From JAJDAH01 sp964487605 (lineage in GTDB: Bacteria > Myxococcota_A > Polyangia > Polyangiales > Polyangiaceae): 64,000 bases of DNA. Below are positions 27,193 to 35,958 of the stretch, one piece after another. The translations under genes were made by a program, and so were the position numbers. Position 1 is the first letter of the stretch, and each line of letters opens with the position of its first letter. The notes under the pieces were generated by a model. It had not been told where the DNA came from and ran no database searches. It saw nothing but the letters and a program-made list of their open reading frames with translations. The stretch spans positions 1 to 64,000 of the forward strand of contig CAZARU010000032.1 in the NCBI GenBank assembly GCA_964487605.1, given 5' to 3'.

Positions 27193-28702
27193 CCTCGTCG
27201 TGGCGGCGGATCGAGCCCGCCGCCGCGGCATGCGGGGGCGGGGCGTGTCTCGACTCGGCGGCGCAGGGTTCGCTCGCGGGCCACGTGAAGGAAACGGGCG
27301 TACCGAGTCGTGCGCGACCCTGCCTCTTCGCGTCGTAGAGCGACGTGTCGGCGTGCCTGAACAGGGCGGCGCGCAGGTCGTCGAAGTCGGCCGCCGTGAG
27401 GAAGCTCCGCGGTGACTCGTCGATCGACGCCGGTTCGAGCGTGGCGAGACCCAGGCTCGCTCGCACGGGCATTCGCCGGGCCCCGTCGCCGACGGAGAGC
27501 TCGCCCAGCGCCCGTAGGATGCGTTCCGCGACGACCAGGCTCCCCTCGGCGTCGGTGCCGGGCAGCACCACGGCGAACTCGTCCGCGCCGTAGCGCCCGA
27601 CGACGTCCGTGGCCCGCGTGGCCTCCCGTAGCGCTTGCGCGACATCGGCGAGCGCGCGATCACCTTCGAGGTGTCCGACGCCATCGTTGATGGCCTTGAA
27701 CTCGTCGACGTCCACCAGCAGCAGGCTCATGGGTTGTCGTGATCGGTGACTCGTCCGAAGGTCACGCATGAGGGAGTGCTCGAAGAATCGGCGCGTGAAC
27801 ACGTCGGTCAGCGCGTCCACCGCGGCCATGTCGTACAGCTCCGCGTTGTGCAGCGCGACGGACGCCTGATTCGCGAAGAGCTGGACGAGCTCCAGGTCGG
27901 GTTGGCTCGAGATGGCACCCTCGAGGTGGACGACCCCGAGCTGCGTCGATCCGGCGCGGAGCGGTAACGTGAGGGCGCCGGGCCCGGCGACCGGGCATCC
28001 GGAATCCAGCGAGGCGCGCACGAGCGCCAGAAGCGCTTCCTGGTCCACGGATCCGAAAGACTGACCCGGCGCGAAGCGGCCCGTGCCGGCCCGCACGACG
28101 AGATCGTTTCGCTCGTCCATCGTCGCGAGGAACCCGTGCTCGAGCTCCGAGCGTCCGCTGGGCCCACTGAGGACTGCCACGAACGAGTCGATCACGCCCA
28201 GAAGGCCCGCGGTCTGGGTCAAGATCCCCTGAAGCAGCTCCGCGAGGGGCTGGGCGCGGTGCATCTCGGGCGTCACCTCGAGGATGTAGCGCAGGCCCCT
28301 TCGGCTCTGTTCGAGCTTGCGAATCGCGGCGCCGGCTTTGATGCCGACCTCCGTCCACAGGAGTAGCTTCTCCGGCCCGTCGCTCTTGTCGTGATAGCCG
28401 GTGATGGCCAGACGGCGGAGCATCTCCCGTGGCGGATGCTCCTGCGCATAGCCGGTCTGCAGCACCACCTGCACGGTGTCGTCGAAGGTGCGCAGCTCGC
28501 TCACGAACTGCTCCCCCGTCATTCCCGGCATCCAGTAGTCGACGAGCACCACGTCCACGCGGTGCTCGCGGACGCAAGCGAGACCCTGAGCGCCGTCCGA
28601 GGCAACGAGCGTGTGATAGCCGGCTCGGGCCAGGAGGCGCTCGGTCGCCGTGAGATACTCGGCGTTGTCGTCGATGACGAGCACGCGCTCGTCGCGGCTC
28701 AC
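27176..28702 (-). CDS. response regulator with GAF-like region and diguanylate cyclase (GGDEF) domain
   Basis: 508 residues from a GTG that overlaps the kinase stop (GTGA). Residues 5-125 form a receiver domain with Asp10/Asp11, phospho-acceptor Asp55 and a Lys in Tyr-His-Asp-Lys. About 150-300 is a GAF-like sensor region. About 305-470 is a GGDEF domain whose signature is Gly-Ala-Asp-Glu-Phe (372-376), one substitution from the consensus. Known: GGDEF enzymes make cyclic di-GMP; a Gly-to-Ala change can keep or reduce activity, so this must be tested. Coupling to the kinase indicates that it is that kinase's target and turns its signal into a c-di-GMP output. Confidence 0.88.
   Translation of the reverse strand: MSRDERVLVIDDNAEYLTATERLLARAGYHTLVASDGAQGLACVREHRVDVVLVDYWMPGMTGEQFVSELRTFDDTVQVVLQTGYAQEHPPREMLRRLAITGYHDKSDGPEKLLLWTEVGIKAGAAIRKLEQSRRGLRYILEVTPEMHRAQPLAELLQGILTQTAGLLGVIDSFVAVLSGPSGRSELEHGFLATMDERNDLVVRAGTGRFAPGQSFGSVDQEALLALVRASLDSGCPVAGPGALTLPLRAGSTQLGVVHLEGAISSQPDLELVQLFANQASVALHNAELYDMAAVDALTDVFTRRFFEHSLMRDLRTSHRSRQPMSLLLVDVDEFKAINDGVGHLEGDRALADVAQALREATRATDVVGRYGADEFAVVLPGTDAEGSLVVAERILRALGELSVGDGARRMPVRASLGLATLEPASIDESPRSFLTAADFDDLRAALFRHADTSLYDAKRQGRARLGTPVSFTWPASEPCAAESRHAPPPHAAAAGSIRRHDEVRTPA
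27202..27224 (+). terminator. GC-rich hairpin between convergent genes
   Basis: A perfect 8-bp stem GGCGGCGG-N7-CCGCCGCC lies 10 bases after the DoxX-like stop codon and inside the 3' end of the convergent GGDEF gene. It has no T-run, so it may only pause transcription or protect the 3' end. Confidence 0.3.
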
Positions 28703-30267
28703 GCTGCCTTGGTGCTTTCGGGCCACTGTCGGGTTCCTTTCGGGAGGGGAAGACGGACGACGAACGTGCTGCCGGCGCCCGGGGAGGAGCGGACCTCGAT
28801 GCGCCCGCCGAACTCGCCCCGGACGATGTCGTGGACGATGGTCAGGCCAAGCCCGGTTCCGGTTCCGGTCGGCTTGGTCGTGAACAGCGGATCGAAGATC
28901 CGGCCGACCACGTCCGGGGCCATGCCTGGACCGTCGTCGACGACGGTGATGGTCAGCTCGTCGTCCTCGCGAGCGACGACCACGCGCACGCTGCCGCCCC
29001 CCACCTCTGCGCTGGCGTCGAGCGCGTTCCTCACGAGGTTGGTCACGACCTGTTCGATTCGGCCGGGCGCCCCGTCGAGCAGCACGCCGTCGGCCGTCGA
29101 TTCCACCTGGACCGAGCACCCAGCGGCCGAGGCCGCGTGACCCAGCAGCGACAGCGCGTCGCGGATTGCCCGCATGACGTCGAACCGATCGAGGGCTCCG
29201 GCGGGTGACTGCCGCGTCTGCGCCTTGATGCTCCGCACGAACGCCATGGCGCGGTCGGTGCCGGCGCACGCGGTGGACAGGTTCTCGAGTAGCTCCCGCG
29301 CGATCGACCGATGGTCGTCCACGGTCACGTCCGCGTCGCCCAGGGACGTACCGTACTCCACCGAGAGTTCGCGCGCGGTCTGCAGAGAAGCTCGCACCGC
29401 GCCGAGCGGCGAGTTCATCTCGTGGGCGATCCCCGCCGTCAGACGACCGAGGGACGCCATCTTCTCCGAGAGCACCAGGCTTGCCTGGTTCCTTTCCAGG
29501 GAGGTGTGGGCGTCCTTGAGCGCTTCGTGGGCGCGCTCGATCTCCGCCGTCCGTGCTTCGACCCTCTCTTCCAGGGTCTCCTGTACCGCCAGGAGGGCGG
29601 CCTCCGCCGCGTGTCGCGCGGCCAGGTGAGACTTGACCAGGCGTGCAATGCGCCACCACGAGAGCGTGATGAGGACGAACATCACGGCGCCGAAGGCTGC
29701 GGAGCGGCGGGCGTGCCTGCGAAACTCGTCGATGCGGGCCGATACCCGGGTTCGCATGGCCCGGTTCGCCTCGACCATGCCTGCGGTGTAGACGAGCTTG
29801 AGTTCGGCGTACTCGGCACTGGTCAGGAGGGTGGCGGCGCGGGAGCGCTCTCCCGCCCTCACCAGCGCGAAGGCGCGTTGCTCGAGCTTCACCAGCTCGA
29901 CGTTGGCGGTGTCGGTCGCTGCGGCGCCGGCGTGAAGTGCGGCGTCGGGCGCCAGCCGCTTCGCCTCGGCGATGGCGCGGTCGAGGTCGGGTTCGAGCTG
30001 CCGGTAGCGCGCTTCCCACTGGGGGTCGCCCGTCGCCGCCGCCATGCGCGCCGACATGGTCAACGCCTCATCGAGGTGCACGATGGTGCCCGCCAGCGTG
30101 GTCAACCGCAGGTCGCGCGCCGCGAGGGTCTGGATCCCCGAGTTGAGGCGCCAGCCGTCTGCGGCGGCTAGCGCGAGCAGGCCCACGGTCAGCGCGATCG
30201 CGAGCCCGAACGCCCGCATCGGGAACGTCGCCGCGCCGCGCTGGGCAACGGGGGAAGTGGGGGTCAC
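28699..30267 (-). CDS. membrane sensor histidine kinase
   Basis: 522 residues from a GTG; an ATG at 30219 is possible. Membrane segments near 18-37 and 187-206 bracket a helical periplasmic sensor of about 150 residues. A coiled coil near 215-260 leads to the H-box Gly-Ile-Ala-His-Glu-Met-Asn-Ser-Pro (His282). The ATPase domain has Asn-Ala-Leu-Asp-Ala, Asp-Asp-Gly-Pro-Gly-Met and Gly-Thr-Gly-Leu-Gly-Leu. All catalytic boxes are intact. It overlaps and precedes the receiver-GGDEF gene, making a cognate two-component pair. The ligand is unknown. Confidence 0.9.
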   Translation of the reverse strand: MTPTSPVAQRGAATFPMRAFGLAIALTVGLLALAAADGWRLNSGIQTLAARDLRLTTLAGTIVHLDEALTMSARMAAATGDPQWEARYRQLEPDLDRAIAEAKRLAPDAALHAGAAATDTANVELVKLEQRAFALVRAGERSRAATLLTSAEYAELKLVYTAGMVEANRAMRTRVSARIDEFRRHARRSAAFGAVMFVLITLSWWRIARLVKSHLAARHAAEAALLAVQETLEERVEARTAEIERAHEALKDAHTSLERNQASLVLSEKMASLGRLTAGIAHEMNSPLGAVRASLQTARELSVEYGTSLGDADVTVDDHRSIARELLENLSTACAGTDRAMAFVRSIKAQTRQSPAGALDRFDVMRAIRDALSLLGHAASAAGCSVQVESTADGVLLDGAPGRIEQVVTNLVRNALDASAEVGGGSVRVVVAREDDELTITVVDDGPGMAPDVVGRIFDPLFTTKPTGTGTGLGLTIVHDIVRGEFGGRIEVRSSPGAGSTFVVRLPLPKGTRQWPESTKAA

Positions 30268-30362
30268 GAGCCTGAAGACGGTGATGGCGTCCAGGGGTTA
30301 AGGAGGCGCCCTCTCGCGCGGGCGCGGTGGTCCGCGCCGGCCGCGGGGTTCCGCCCGCGTGC

Positions 30363-30368
30363 TAGGGT
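30363..30368 (+). promoter_or_regulatory. -10 box TAGGGT, leaderless start
   Basis: TAGGGT ends 7 bases before the ATG at 30376. A message starting at or near the start codon is predicted. No clear -35 box. Confidence 0.4.
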
Positions 30369-30375
30369 TCCGCCC

Positions 30376-31170
30376 ATGCCGCTGCGCTGCTGGCCGTTCC
30401 TGGCCGTCCTGCAGGTTGTCGCGGCGTGCGACACGGGTTCCAAGGGGAGCTCGCCGTCGCCCGGAGCGGCGCCATCCCCCGTGGCGCCAACGTCGTCCGG
30501 GGCGGAGCCGTCCGCCGCCACGGGCGAGGGGTCCGCCGCTCCGCAGCAGACTGCGGACGCCTGGTTCCTCCTCACGAGGGACGGCGAGGAGGTCGGGGTC
30601 GTCCAGGTTGCCGCCGGCAAGCCGCTGGACGTCGACGTCATCGCCGAAGGCGAGTCCGCCACGCTGCTCCAGGAAGCCGTGCGGAAGATCGGCAAGGGCG
30701 CCCTTCCGCTCGACATGCACCTCCCTGCGGCGCCGGGTGAGCGGGGACCCTACGGCAGCAGGTCGATCCGTCCCGGAGACGCGCTCTACATCCACGCCGC
30801 GAAGGACGCGTTCAGCCGCAGCGGCTACGAGGTGGGCACCGTGCCCTCGTTCGAGGACGCCGCTCCGCCCAAGGCCATCATCCGGATCGAACTCGCGCGC
30901 GATGGCGAGAAGGCGGGGCGCGTGGACTTTGGGAAGGACCCGCCGGCGCTCGAGGTTCTCGCGAAGGACCGCGGAGCGCAGCTCTTCCTCCAGTCGTTCT
31001 GGGCGACGATCACGAAACCCCAGGTGTTGCGGGTTCGCTACCTCTCGAAGTCCGGCGGCCGGCACACGCTGGTGCGGCGGGATGCCAAGAAGGGTTCAGC
31101 CGACTATCCCCACGCCGTCCGGGCCGCGTTGATCTCGAAGTACAGGTACGACGTGACGGTCGTTCCCTGA
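30376..31170 (+). CDS. lipoprotein of unknown function
   Basis: 264 residues. Lipobox Val-Val-Ala-Ala-Cys (Cys18) is followed by a Ser/Pro/Ala linker to about residue 58. Two similar halves of about 90 residues follow, each opening with a Thr-Arg-Asp-Gly-Glu or Ala-Arg-Asp-Gly-Glu strand. This looks like an internal duplication (residues about 62-160 and 170-264). I do not recognise the domain. It is convergent with the dienelactone hydrolase gene, and a 12-base palindrome GAGGCGCGCCTC spans its stop codon. Confidence 0.75.
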   Translation: MPLRCWPFLAVLQVVAACDTGSKGSSPSPGAAPSPVAPTSSGAEPSAATGEGSAAPQQTADAWFLLTRDGEEVGVVQVAAGKPLDVDVIAEGESATLLQEAVRKIGKGALPLDMHLPAAPGERGPYGSRSIRPGDALYIHAAKDAFSRSGYEVGTVPSFEDAAPPKAIIRIELARDGEKAGRVDFGKDPPALEVLAKDRGAQLFLQSFWATITKPQVLRVRYLSKSGGRHTLVRRDAKKGSADYPHAVRAALISKYRYDVTVVP

Positions 31171-31194
31171 GGCGCGCCTCGTCGGCTGCCGCGC

Positions 31195-31902
31195 TCAGGC
31201 GAGCACTTCCTCAAAGAAGCGTGTCATCTCGAGCCACGAGCGACGGTCTGCCTCGGCGTGGTAGACCGTACCGAACGCCGGGTCGTTCGCCGCGGGGTTC
31301 GTGAACGCGTGCATCACGCCTGGGTAGGCGTGAAGCTGCCAGTCCGCGCCGATGCGCTTCATTTCTTCGGCGAACGCCCCGACGTCCGCCGGCGGCACCA
31401 TCGGGTCGTCCTGGCCATGCTGGACCAGCACCTTCGCGCGCACCTCGGCGTCGAGCGGCTCGCCGATCTTCAGCAGGCCGTGGAAGCTGACCACACCGCG
31501 GAGCGCGAGCCCCATGCGCGCCATGAGGATTGCGCAGAGGCCGCCGAAGCAGAAGCCGATGGCGCCCATCCGGTCGGGATCCACGCCGTCCAGAGCCCGG
31601 ACCGCGTCCACCGCCGCACGCAGGCGCCGACGGAGCAACGGTGGGTTGCCGAGAAGCGGCATCATGAGCGCCTGGCTCGACTCCTTGTCGGTCCCGCGCT
31701 TGCCGACGCCGTAGACGTCGATGGCGGCACCGACGTAGCCCAGCTCTACCAGCCGCGATGCCTTCGCCTCGGCGAACGCGTCCCGACCGCCCCAGGCGTG
31801 GCAGACGAGGATCGCGGGGCGCCGCGTGCCGCCCGGCGGTCGGGCCACGAGCACGTCGAAGGCATCGCCGCCATCCGTGTATTGCTTCGTTTCGGTGTGC
31901 AC
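31195..31902 (-). CDS. dienelactone hydrolase family enzyme
   Basis: 235 residues from the GTG, the usual family length. The triad is visible: nucleophile Cys118 in Gly-Phe-Cys-Phe-Gly-Gly, Asp in Gln-Asp-Asp-Pro (165/166) and His198 in Val-Met-His-Ala-Phe. Known: dienelactone hydrolases use Cys-Asp-His to open lactone rings in chlorocatechol breakdown, but many relatives act on other esters. No aromatic-degradation genes lie nearby, so a broad carboxyl-esterase role is more likely. A TATACC box at 31933-31938 favours this GTG over the ATG at 31968, which would place the promoter inside the gene. Confidence 0.88.
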   Translation of the reverse strand: MHTETKQYTDGGDAFDVLVARPPGGTRRPAILVCHAWGGRDAFAEAKASRLVELGYVGAAIDVYGVGKRGTDKESSQALMMPLLGNPPLLRRRLRAAVDAVRALDGVDPDRMGAIGFCFGGLCAILMARMGLALRGVVSFHGLLKIGEPLDAEVRAKVLVQHGQDDPMVPPADVGAFAEEMKRIGADWQLHAYPGVMHAFTNPAANDPAFGTVYHAEADRRSWLEMTRFFEEVLA

Positions 31903-31932
31903 TGGACCTGGGATGCTCCGCTGTTCCGGCAA

Positions 31933-31938
31933 GGTATA
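31933..31938 (-). promoter_or_regulatory. -10 box TATACC of the dienelactone hydrolase gene
   Basis: TATACC lies in a palindromic GGTATACC, 30 bases before the GTG at 31902. The -35 region is not clear. Confidence 0.35.
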
Positions 31939-32082
31939 CCAGGCCGAGCGAGGCGGAGCGCCGTTCATCGACGCCACTTCACCCCCATGAGGACGGCGAG
32001 GTCTCGAGGAAGCCTCGGGTGGCCCGCGCCAAGCGGGCCCACCGCATTGTACAGTGCGTCCCCGCCCTGCCAGGCCAGAGCC

Positions 32083-32694
32083 GTGCCCGCGACGACACCC
32101 CTCACCGTCGATCTCGAAAGCGCGATGGCGATCCTCGGCCTCGAGCAGCGCTTGCGGGACACGCCGCGCGACGCAACCGTCCGCGGGCTGTTCTTCGGAA
32201 TGGTCGAGGGTGCGGTGCGGAAGGCCGGCGTGGGAACCGACGCCGCCTGGCGCCGTCTCGTCCACCCGAGGTTCCGCTGGCCCTTCTCGAGCTACCCGCT
32301 GCGCGACCACCTCCGCGAACTCGCCTACGCCAGCGCGCTCCTCGACCCCGCGGCGCCGCTGGACGCGATGCGGCGCATCTGGAGCAACGCGCCGACCCAC
32401 GCACCGAGAATCCACGCCGCGAAGTTCGTGGCCATGCTCCTCGGCGGCGATCCGATGACGGCCTTCCGATGGCTGGGACACAACCGACGGCTCTTCTGCA
32501 ACTACGGGGAGTGGCGCGTCGAGCAGGTGGCACGACGCCGCGCCATCTTCCACTTTTGGGACGAGTACCTCTGGATTGACGCTGCCCATCGGGGGGGAGC
32601 CGAGGGATCGCTGCGCGTCTTCGGTGCGGCCGGAGAGGTGCACGCCGAGCTGGTCACCCCGTACGAGGGGCGGCTGCACATTCAGTGGGACTGA
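32083..32694 (+). CDS. DUF2378 (Myxococcus paralogous family) protein
   Basis: 203 residues, matching the roughly 200-residue myxobacterial family TIGR02265/DUF2378. The hallmarks are Asp-Thr-Pro-Arg-Asp-Ala-Thr-Val-Arg-Gly-Leu-Phe-Phe near residue 25, Phe-Ser-Ser-Tyr-Pro-Leu-Arg near 70, and Tyr-Gly-Glu-Trp-Arg-Val-Glu near 144. Known: the family is expanded in fruiting myxobacteria and has no known function. Its presence is good taxonomic evidence. A TACAGT box 27 bases upstream and a weak CCAGAG ribosome site support the GTG. It is convergent with the lipoprotein gene at 32718. Confidence 0.85.
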   Translation: MPATTPLTVDLESAMAILGLEQRLRDTPRDATVRGLFFGMVEGAVRKAGVGTDAAWRRLVHPRFRWPFSSYPLRDHLRELAYASALLDPAAPLDAMRRIWSNAPTHAPRIHAAKFVAMLLGGDPMTAFRWLGHNRRLFCNYGEWRVEQVARRRAIFHFWDEYLWIDAAHRGGAEGSLRVFGAAGEVHAELVTPYEGRLHIQWD

Positions 32695-32717
32695 CGCAAC
32701 CACGGTTCGCGCCCCGT

Positions 32718-33629
32718 TCAGTCCTCCACCAGCGCGACACTGCACTCGCCCGTACCCCGGTAGCGCAGGAACGTTGGCCAGAGCACGCGGTAGATGTACG
32801 CGTCGAGGGAGGCCACGGTGTCTTCCGCGTCGCCGACGCCGTACGCGCCGTCGGTGCGAAGCTCCTGCAGGGTCACGCTCCGAAGCTCGTCGAGGGTGAC
32901 GACACCGTCGCGGTCGCCCCGCGCGTCGGCGCTCGCGAACGGATCGAAGCGCAGGCGGGCCCCGTCTCGGGCGACGTCGTCCCGGAACAGCGCCTCCACT
33001 TCCGCCAGCAAATCGACCTCGAGGTCGGTGCCGCCCCGAAGGTCGAGCCCGGCTTGCTCCATGCCCTTCACGCTGACCACGCACTTCTTGAAGAAGAGGC
33101 GCTGGCGGATGTCCCACGCGAAGCTCACGCGCCTTCCCGCGCGCTCGCCCGCGCCCTCGAGGTGCAGCACCACGCCGTCGTTGGTGACGAAGCGATCGCT
33201 TCCCGGCGTGCGCAGCGCCGCCTTGTCCGCCTCGGTCACACCCGCCCCGCGCACGGCGTCGCCCGAGGGCGGCGTCGTGGCGAAGTCGATGTCGCACCTT
33301 CCCAGGCCGAACATGATGCTGACCTTCTGTGCGCCGTCGCGGGTGACGTCCAGGATGCGGTCGTACCCCGGCTCGGAGTACTCCGCGTACTTCTGGCACT
33401 CGTCGCCGAGCTGCATCGGGCCGACGTTCAGGAGTGCCCGGCCGAAGGTCAGCGTCCAGCCGTCTTCGGTGACCACGGAGTTGCGCGCGGCCTCGCTGCC
33501 CGTCATCGTCGTCAGCACGCTCCCCGGCTCGGGTCGCGTGTCGTCGGGGAGGCAGCCGCTCCCGAGCAGGCACAGCAGGGCTCCCAGGATTCGCGCTCTG
33601 CGCTCGCCGCGCCCGCGCCGGCCGTTCAT
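32718..33629 (-). CDS. lipoprotein translationally coupled to a TonB-receptor gene
   Basis: 303 residues. Arg-rich n-region and the lipobox Leu-Gly-Ser-Gly-Cys (Cys26). A beta-rich domain follows, with an EF-hand-like Asp-Ala-Arg-Gly-Asp-Arg-Asp-Gly-Val-Val-Thr-Leu-Asp-Glu (about 234-247), possibly calcium-binding. The ATG shares its first base with the receptor gene's stop (TGATG), so the two proteins are made together. Inferred: a surface or periplasmic partner of the receptor, perhaps a ligand-binding lipoprotein as in SusD-like pairs, although it is not a SusD homologue by eye. Confidence 0.75.
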   Translation of the reverse strand: MNGRRGRGERRARILGALLCLLGSGCLPDDTRPEPGSVLTTMTGSEAARNSVVTEDGWTLTFGRALLNVGPMQLGDECQKYAEYSEPGYDRILDVTRDGAQKVSIMFGLGRCDIDFATTPPSGDAVRGAGVTEADKAALRTPGSDRFVTNDGVVLHLEGAGERAGRRVSFAWDIRQRLFFKKCVVSVKGMEQAGLDLRGGTDLEVDLLAEVEALFRDDVARDGARLRFDPFASADARGDRDGVVTLDELRSVTLQELRTDGAYGVGDAEDTVASLDAYIYRVLWPTFLRYRGTGECSVALVED

Positions 33630-35875
33630 CAGTAGGCGCCTTCCACGCCAACGCTCGGGATCGTCACGGGGCCGATCTCCTCTCCCAGTACGGTCTCCGT
33701 TCGCAGGGTGGTGTTCAGCACCTCGGCCACGAAGGCGATCCACGCGGTCTCCGCCAGCGGCCACTTCTTCTCGAGGCGCACGTCCAGCCGGTGAAACGCC
33801 GGATCACGGGGCGGGTGCGCGAGCCGCGGCGGTGCGATGAGCCCGCGCGTGTTCGGCAGCGACGGGGCGCCCGTGTAGAAGGTGAACTTGGCGCCGGCAC
33901 GCCAGCGACGGCCCAGATCGTAACCGACGGCGGTGCTCGCGACGTGGGTGCGGTCGAAGCTGCTCGGGAACCGCTGCCTTCCCACGCTGCGGACGGAGCG
34001 CGAGAGCGTGTAGGAGGCGTAGCCTCCCACTCGGCGCGTCAGCTTGCGCTTCAGGTACAGCTCCACGCCGTGCGCGGACCCCTGGCTCCGCTGGTCCTTC
34101 AGCACGATGTCGTCGCCGGGCTGCGCCAGCGCCAGCGTGTCGGTCATGTCGAGGAAAACGTTCTCGAACACCGTCACCTGCGCCACGGTGTCCGCGTCCA
34201 GGGCAGCCTCCACCCCGGCGCTCGCTTGAACGCTGCGTTGCAGACCGCCCCGAAGCTGACCAATGGCGAGCCCGGGCAGGGGGATCAAGAAGGACGGCGG
34301 CTGATGCGCGATGCCCAGAGCGTGATGCACGCTCACCGACTCTGCCACTTCGATGCGAGAAGCGAGCCGCGGATCGACGCCGACCGCCGACGCGTTCCCG
34401 GAGCGGAAGGCGTCGACGCGCACGCCCGGCGTCACCTCGACTCCCTCGGCTTGCAGCACGAAGTCCGTCCACGCGCCCACGGTGACGTCGTCTCGTGCCG
34501 GGAACATCCGGTTGAACTTCGCGATCGAGGGGTCGTCCGGGTCGGCGTTGGGGAAGTCGTCCGCGCGATAGCCCTCGAGGAGGACGTCGGCGCCACCCCG
34601 CCAGAGCACGGCGTCCGACACGCCGTGAGCGGCTTCCACGCGAGCGTTGACCATCCGAAGGCTGGCGTTCCTCGGTTGGTCGGGGATGCGGGTTTGCTCC
34701 CACCCCAGAGTCACGGCGGCCTGCAGCTTCGAGTCGGGGCCCAGTCGCTTGTCGTAGCGCGTGTCGAGCCGGTAAAACTCCGAGCCGAAGAGGATGAACA
34801 GGACGTCGTCGTGGCGTTCGCCCAGCAGGTCGTAGGCGCCGAAGGAGAGCACGGTGAAGCGATCGTCTTCGGTCAGGTCGTACGTCACGCGCGCTTCGTA
34901 GTCTCGGTAGTCGAGCTGCACTTCGTCCACGACCAGCGAGAGCAACGCGGCCGTGTAGGAGTAGCGGAAGGCGGCGAGCGCCGTGCCACGGCCGTCGGCG
35001 AAGCCCGTCTCCGCCAGCGTGCCGAGGTCGAACAGCCGAACGTTGTACTCGCCGTGCAGCTCCGCGCGCGGCGCCGTGGTGACCCCCGAGACGATTCCCC
35101 CGGCGAACCTGCCGAACCGGGCAGGGTAACCGCCGGAGTAGAGCTCGACGCGCTCGATCATTCCGGGATGGAGCACGGAAGGTCCCAGCCCCACGTGGAA
35201 GAGGTACGGCACCCGCACGCCGTCCACGAAGTAGCCGACGTTGCCCGGCGGCGCGCCACGCACGTAGAAGAACGGAACCCCCGACGCGATCGGCGTGACG
35301 CCCGGCATCCCCTCGATGGCGCGGAAGGGGTCGCCGAACGTCCCGGGGATCTCTCGGACCTCCGCGCGCGTGAGCGTCGTGTTCGCCGGGCGCGGCGGGA
35401 TCCGATCGCCGGTCACGGTGACCTCGTAAACGACAGCCGCCGCTGGGCGGGCGCGAGCCGGCGGCCGCGCAGAAGCATCGGACGCCGCGTCGGTCGCCGG
35501 CGAACCGGACTCCGGCGGAGCGGCGTAGCGAAGCTCGAAGCGGATCTTCGCGGCGATGGGCTGGCCGTCGCGCCGCGCCGGCTCAAAGCGCCATTCGAGG
35601 GCAGCGCTCTCGGCGGCGCGCCGGAACACCTCGGGGCCGTCGATCGCTCGGGCCTCGGCCACCGTGCCGCGGTCCGAGACGACGAGCTCGAGGACGACGC
35701 GAGCGTCTCCCGTGGCTCCCGCCGGGTACTCCGCGATCGGCGGGCCCTTCAGCCGTGGCATTTCGAGCCGTTTCGCGGACGACGAACCCGGCTCGGTGGC
35801 GTCCTGCGCGAGCGCGCCGGACGTCGCGCACAGCAAGAAGAGCGAACAGAGGGTCCGCAGCACGCCGGCCTTCAC
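33629..35875 (-). CDS. TonB-dependent receptor with its own N-terminal TonB-like domain
   Basis: 748 residues. The signal ends at Ala-Leu-Ala (about 24). Residues about 38-125 resemble the TonB C-terminal domain (Pro-Pro-Ile-Ala-Glu-Tyr-Pro, then Ala-Leu-Glu-Trp-Arg-Phe-Glu-Pro-Ala). After a Pro/Ala linker, a plug domain (about 160-260, with Phe-Phe-Tyr-Val-Arg-Gly) leads to a beta-barrel that ends in aromatic-rich strands. Known: receptor and TonB are normally separate proteins; fusions of this order are reported mainly in myxobacteria and relatives. The cargo is unknown. The GTG is chosen because a TACACT box ends 7 bases upstream. It is coupled to a lipoprotein gene. Confidence 0.85.
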   Translation of the reverse strand: MKAGVLRTLCSLFLLCATSGALAQDATEPGSSSAKRLEMPRLKGPPIAEYPAGATGDARVVLELVVSDRGTVAEARAIDGPEVFRRAAESAALEWRFEPARRDGQPIAAKIRFELRYAAPPESGSPATDAASDASARPPARARPAAAVVYEVTVTGDRIPPRPANTTLTRAEVREIPGTFGDPFRAIEGMPGVTPIASGVPFFYVRGAPPGNVGYFVDGVRVPYLFHVGLGPSVLHPGMIERVELYSGGYPARFGRFAGGIVSGVTTAPRAELHGEYNVRLFDLGTLAETGFADGRGTALAAFRYSYTAALLSLVVDEVQLDYRDYEARVTYDLTEDDRFTVLSFGAYDLLGERHDDVLFILFGSEFYRLDTRYDKRLGPDSKLQAAVTLGWEQTRIPDQPRNASLRMVNARVEAAHGVSDAVLWRGGADVLLEGYRADDFPNADPDDPSIAKFNRMFPARDDVTVGAWTDFVLQAEGVEVTPGVRVDAFRSGNASAVGVDPRLASRIEVAESVSVHHALGIAHQPPSFLIPLPGLAIGQLRGGLQRSVQASAGVEAALDADTVAQVTVFENVFLDMTDTLALAQPGDDIVLKDQRSQGSAHGVELYLKRKLTRRVGGYASYTLSRSVRSVGRQRFPSSFDRTHVASTAVGYDLGRRWRAGAKFTFYTGAPSLPNTRGLIAPPRLAHPPRDPAFHRLDVRLEKKWPLAETAWIAFVAEVLNTTLRTETVLGEEIGPVTIPSVGVEGAY

Positions 35876-35882
35876 GCGCAGG

Positions 35883-35950
35883 AGTGTACCGCTCCACCGC
35901 CGGAGCACCCGCGAATCGATGCGCTCCCCACGCCCGCGACGCGCTAGTCT
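35883..35950. promoter_or_regulatory. divergent leaderless promoters of the receptor and ABC1-kinase genes
   Basis: Minus strand: TACACT (35883-35888) ends 7 bases before the receptor GTG. Plus strand: TAGTCT (35945-35950) ends 8 bases before the kinase GTG. The 83-base gap holds both -10 boxes but no clear -35 boxes. A shared regulator is possible, though no repeat is evident. Confidence 0.5.
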
Positions 35951-35958
35951 TGCCGATC

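Noticed and set aside
27176..30019. One continuous 947-residue reading frame across the kinase and cyclase genes
   Set aside because: Its first half is an out-of-frame shadow of the kinase gene. The GTGA overlap at 28699-28702 and the intact kinase boxes show two separate genes.
31169..31180. Perfect 12-base palindrome GAGGCGCGCCTC at the end of the 30.4-kb lipoprotein gene
   Set aside because: It has no loop, T-run or promoter context. In DNA this rich in G and C such a palindrome can arise by chance.
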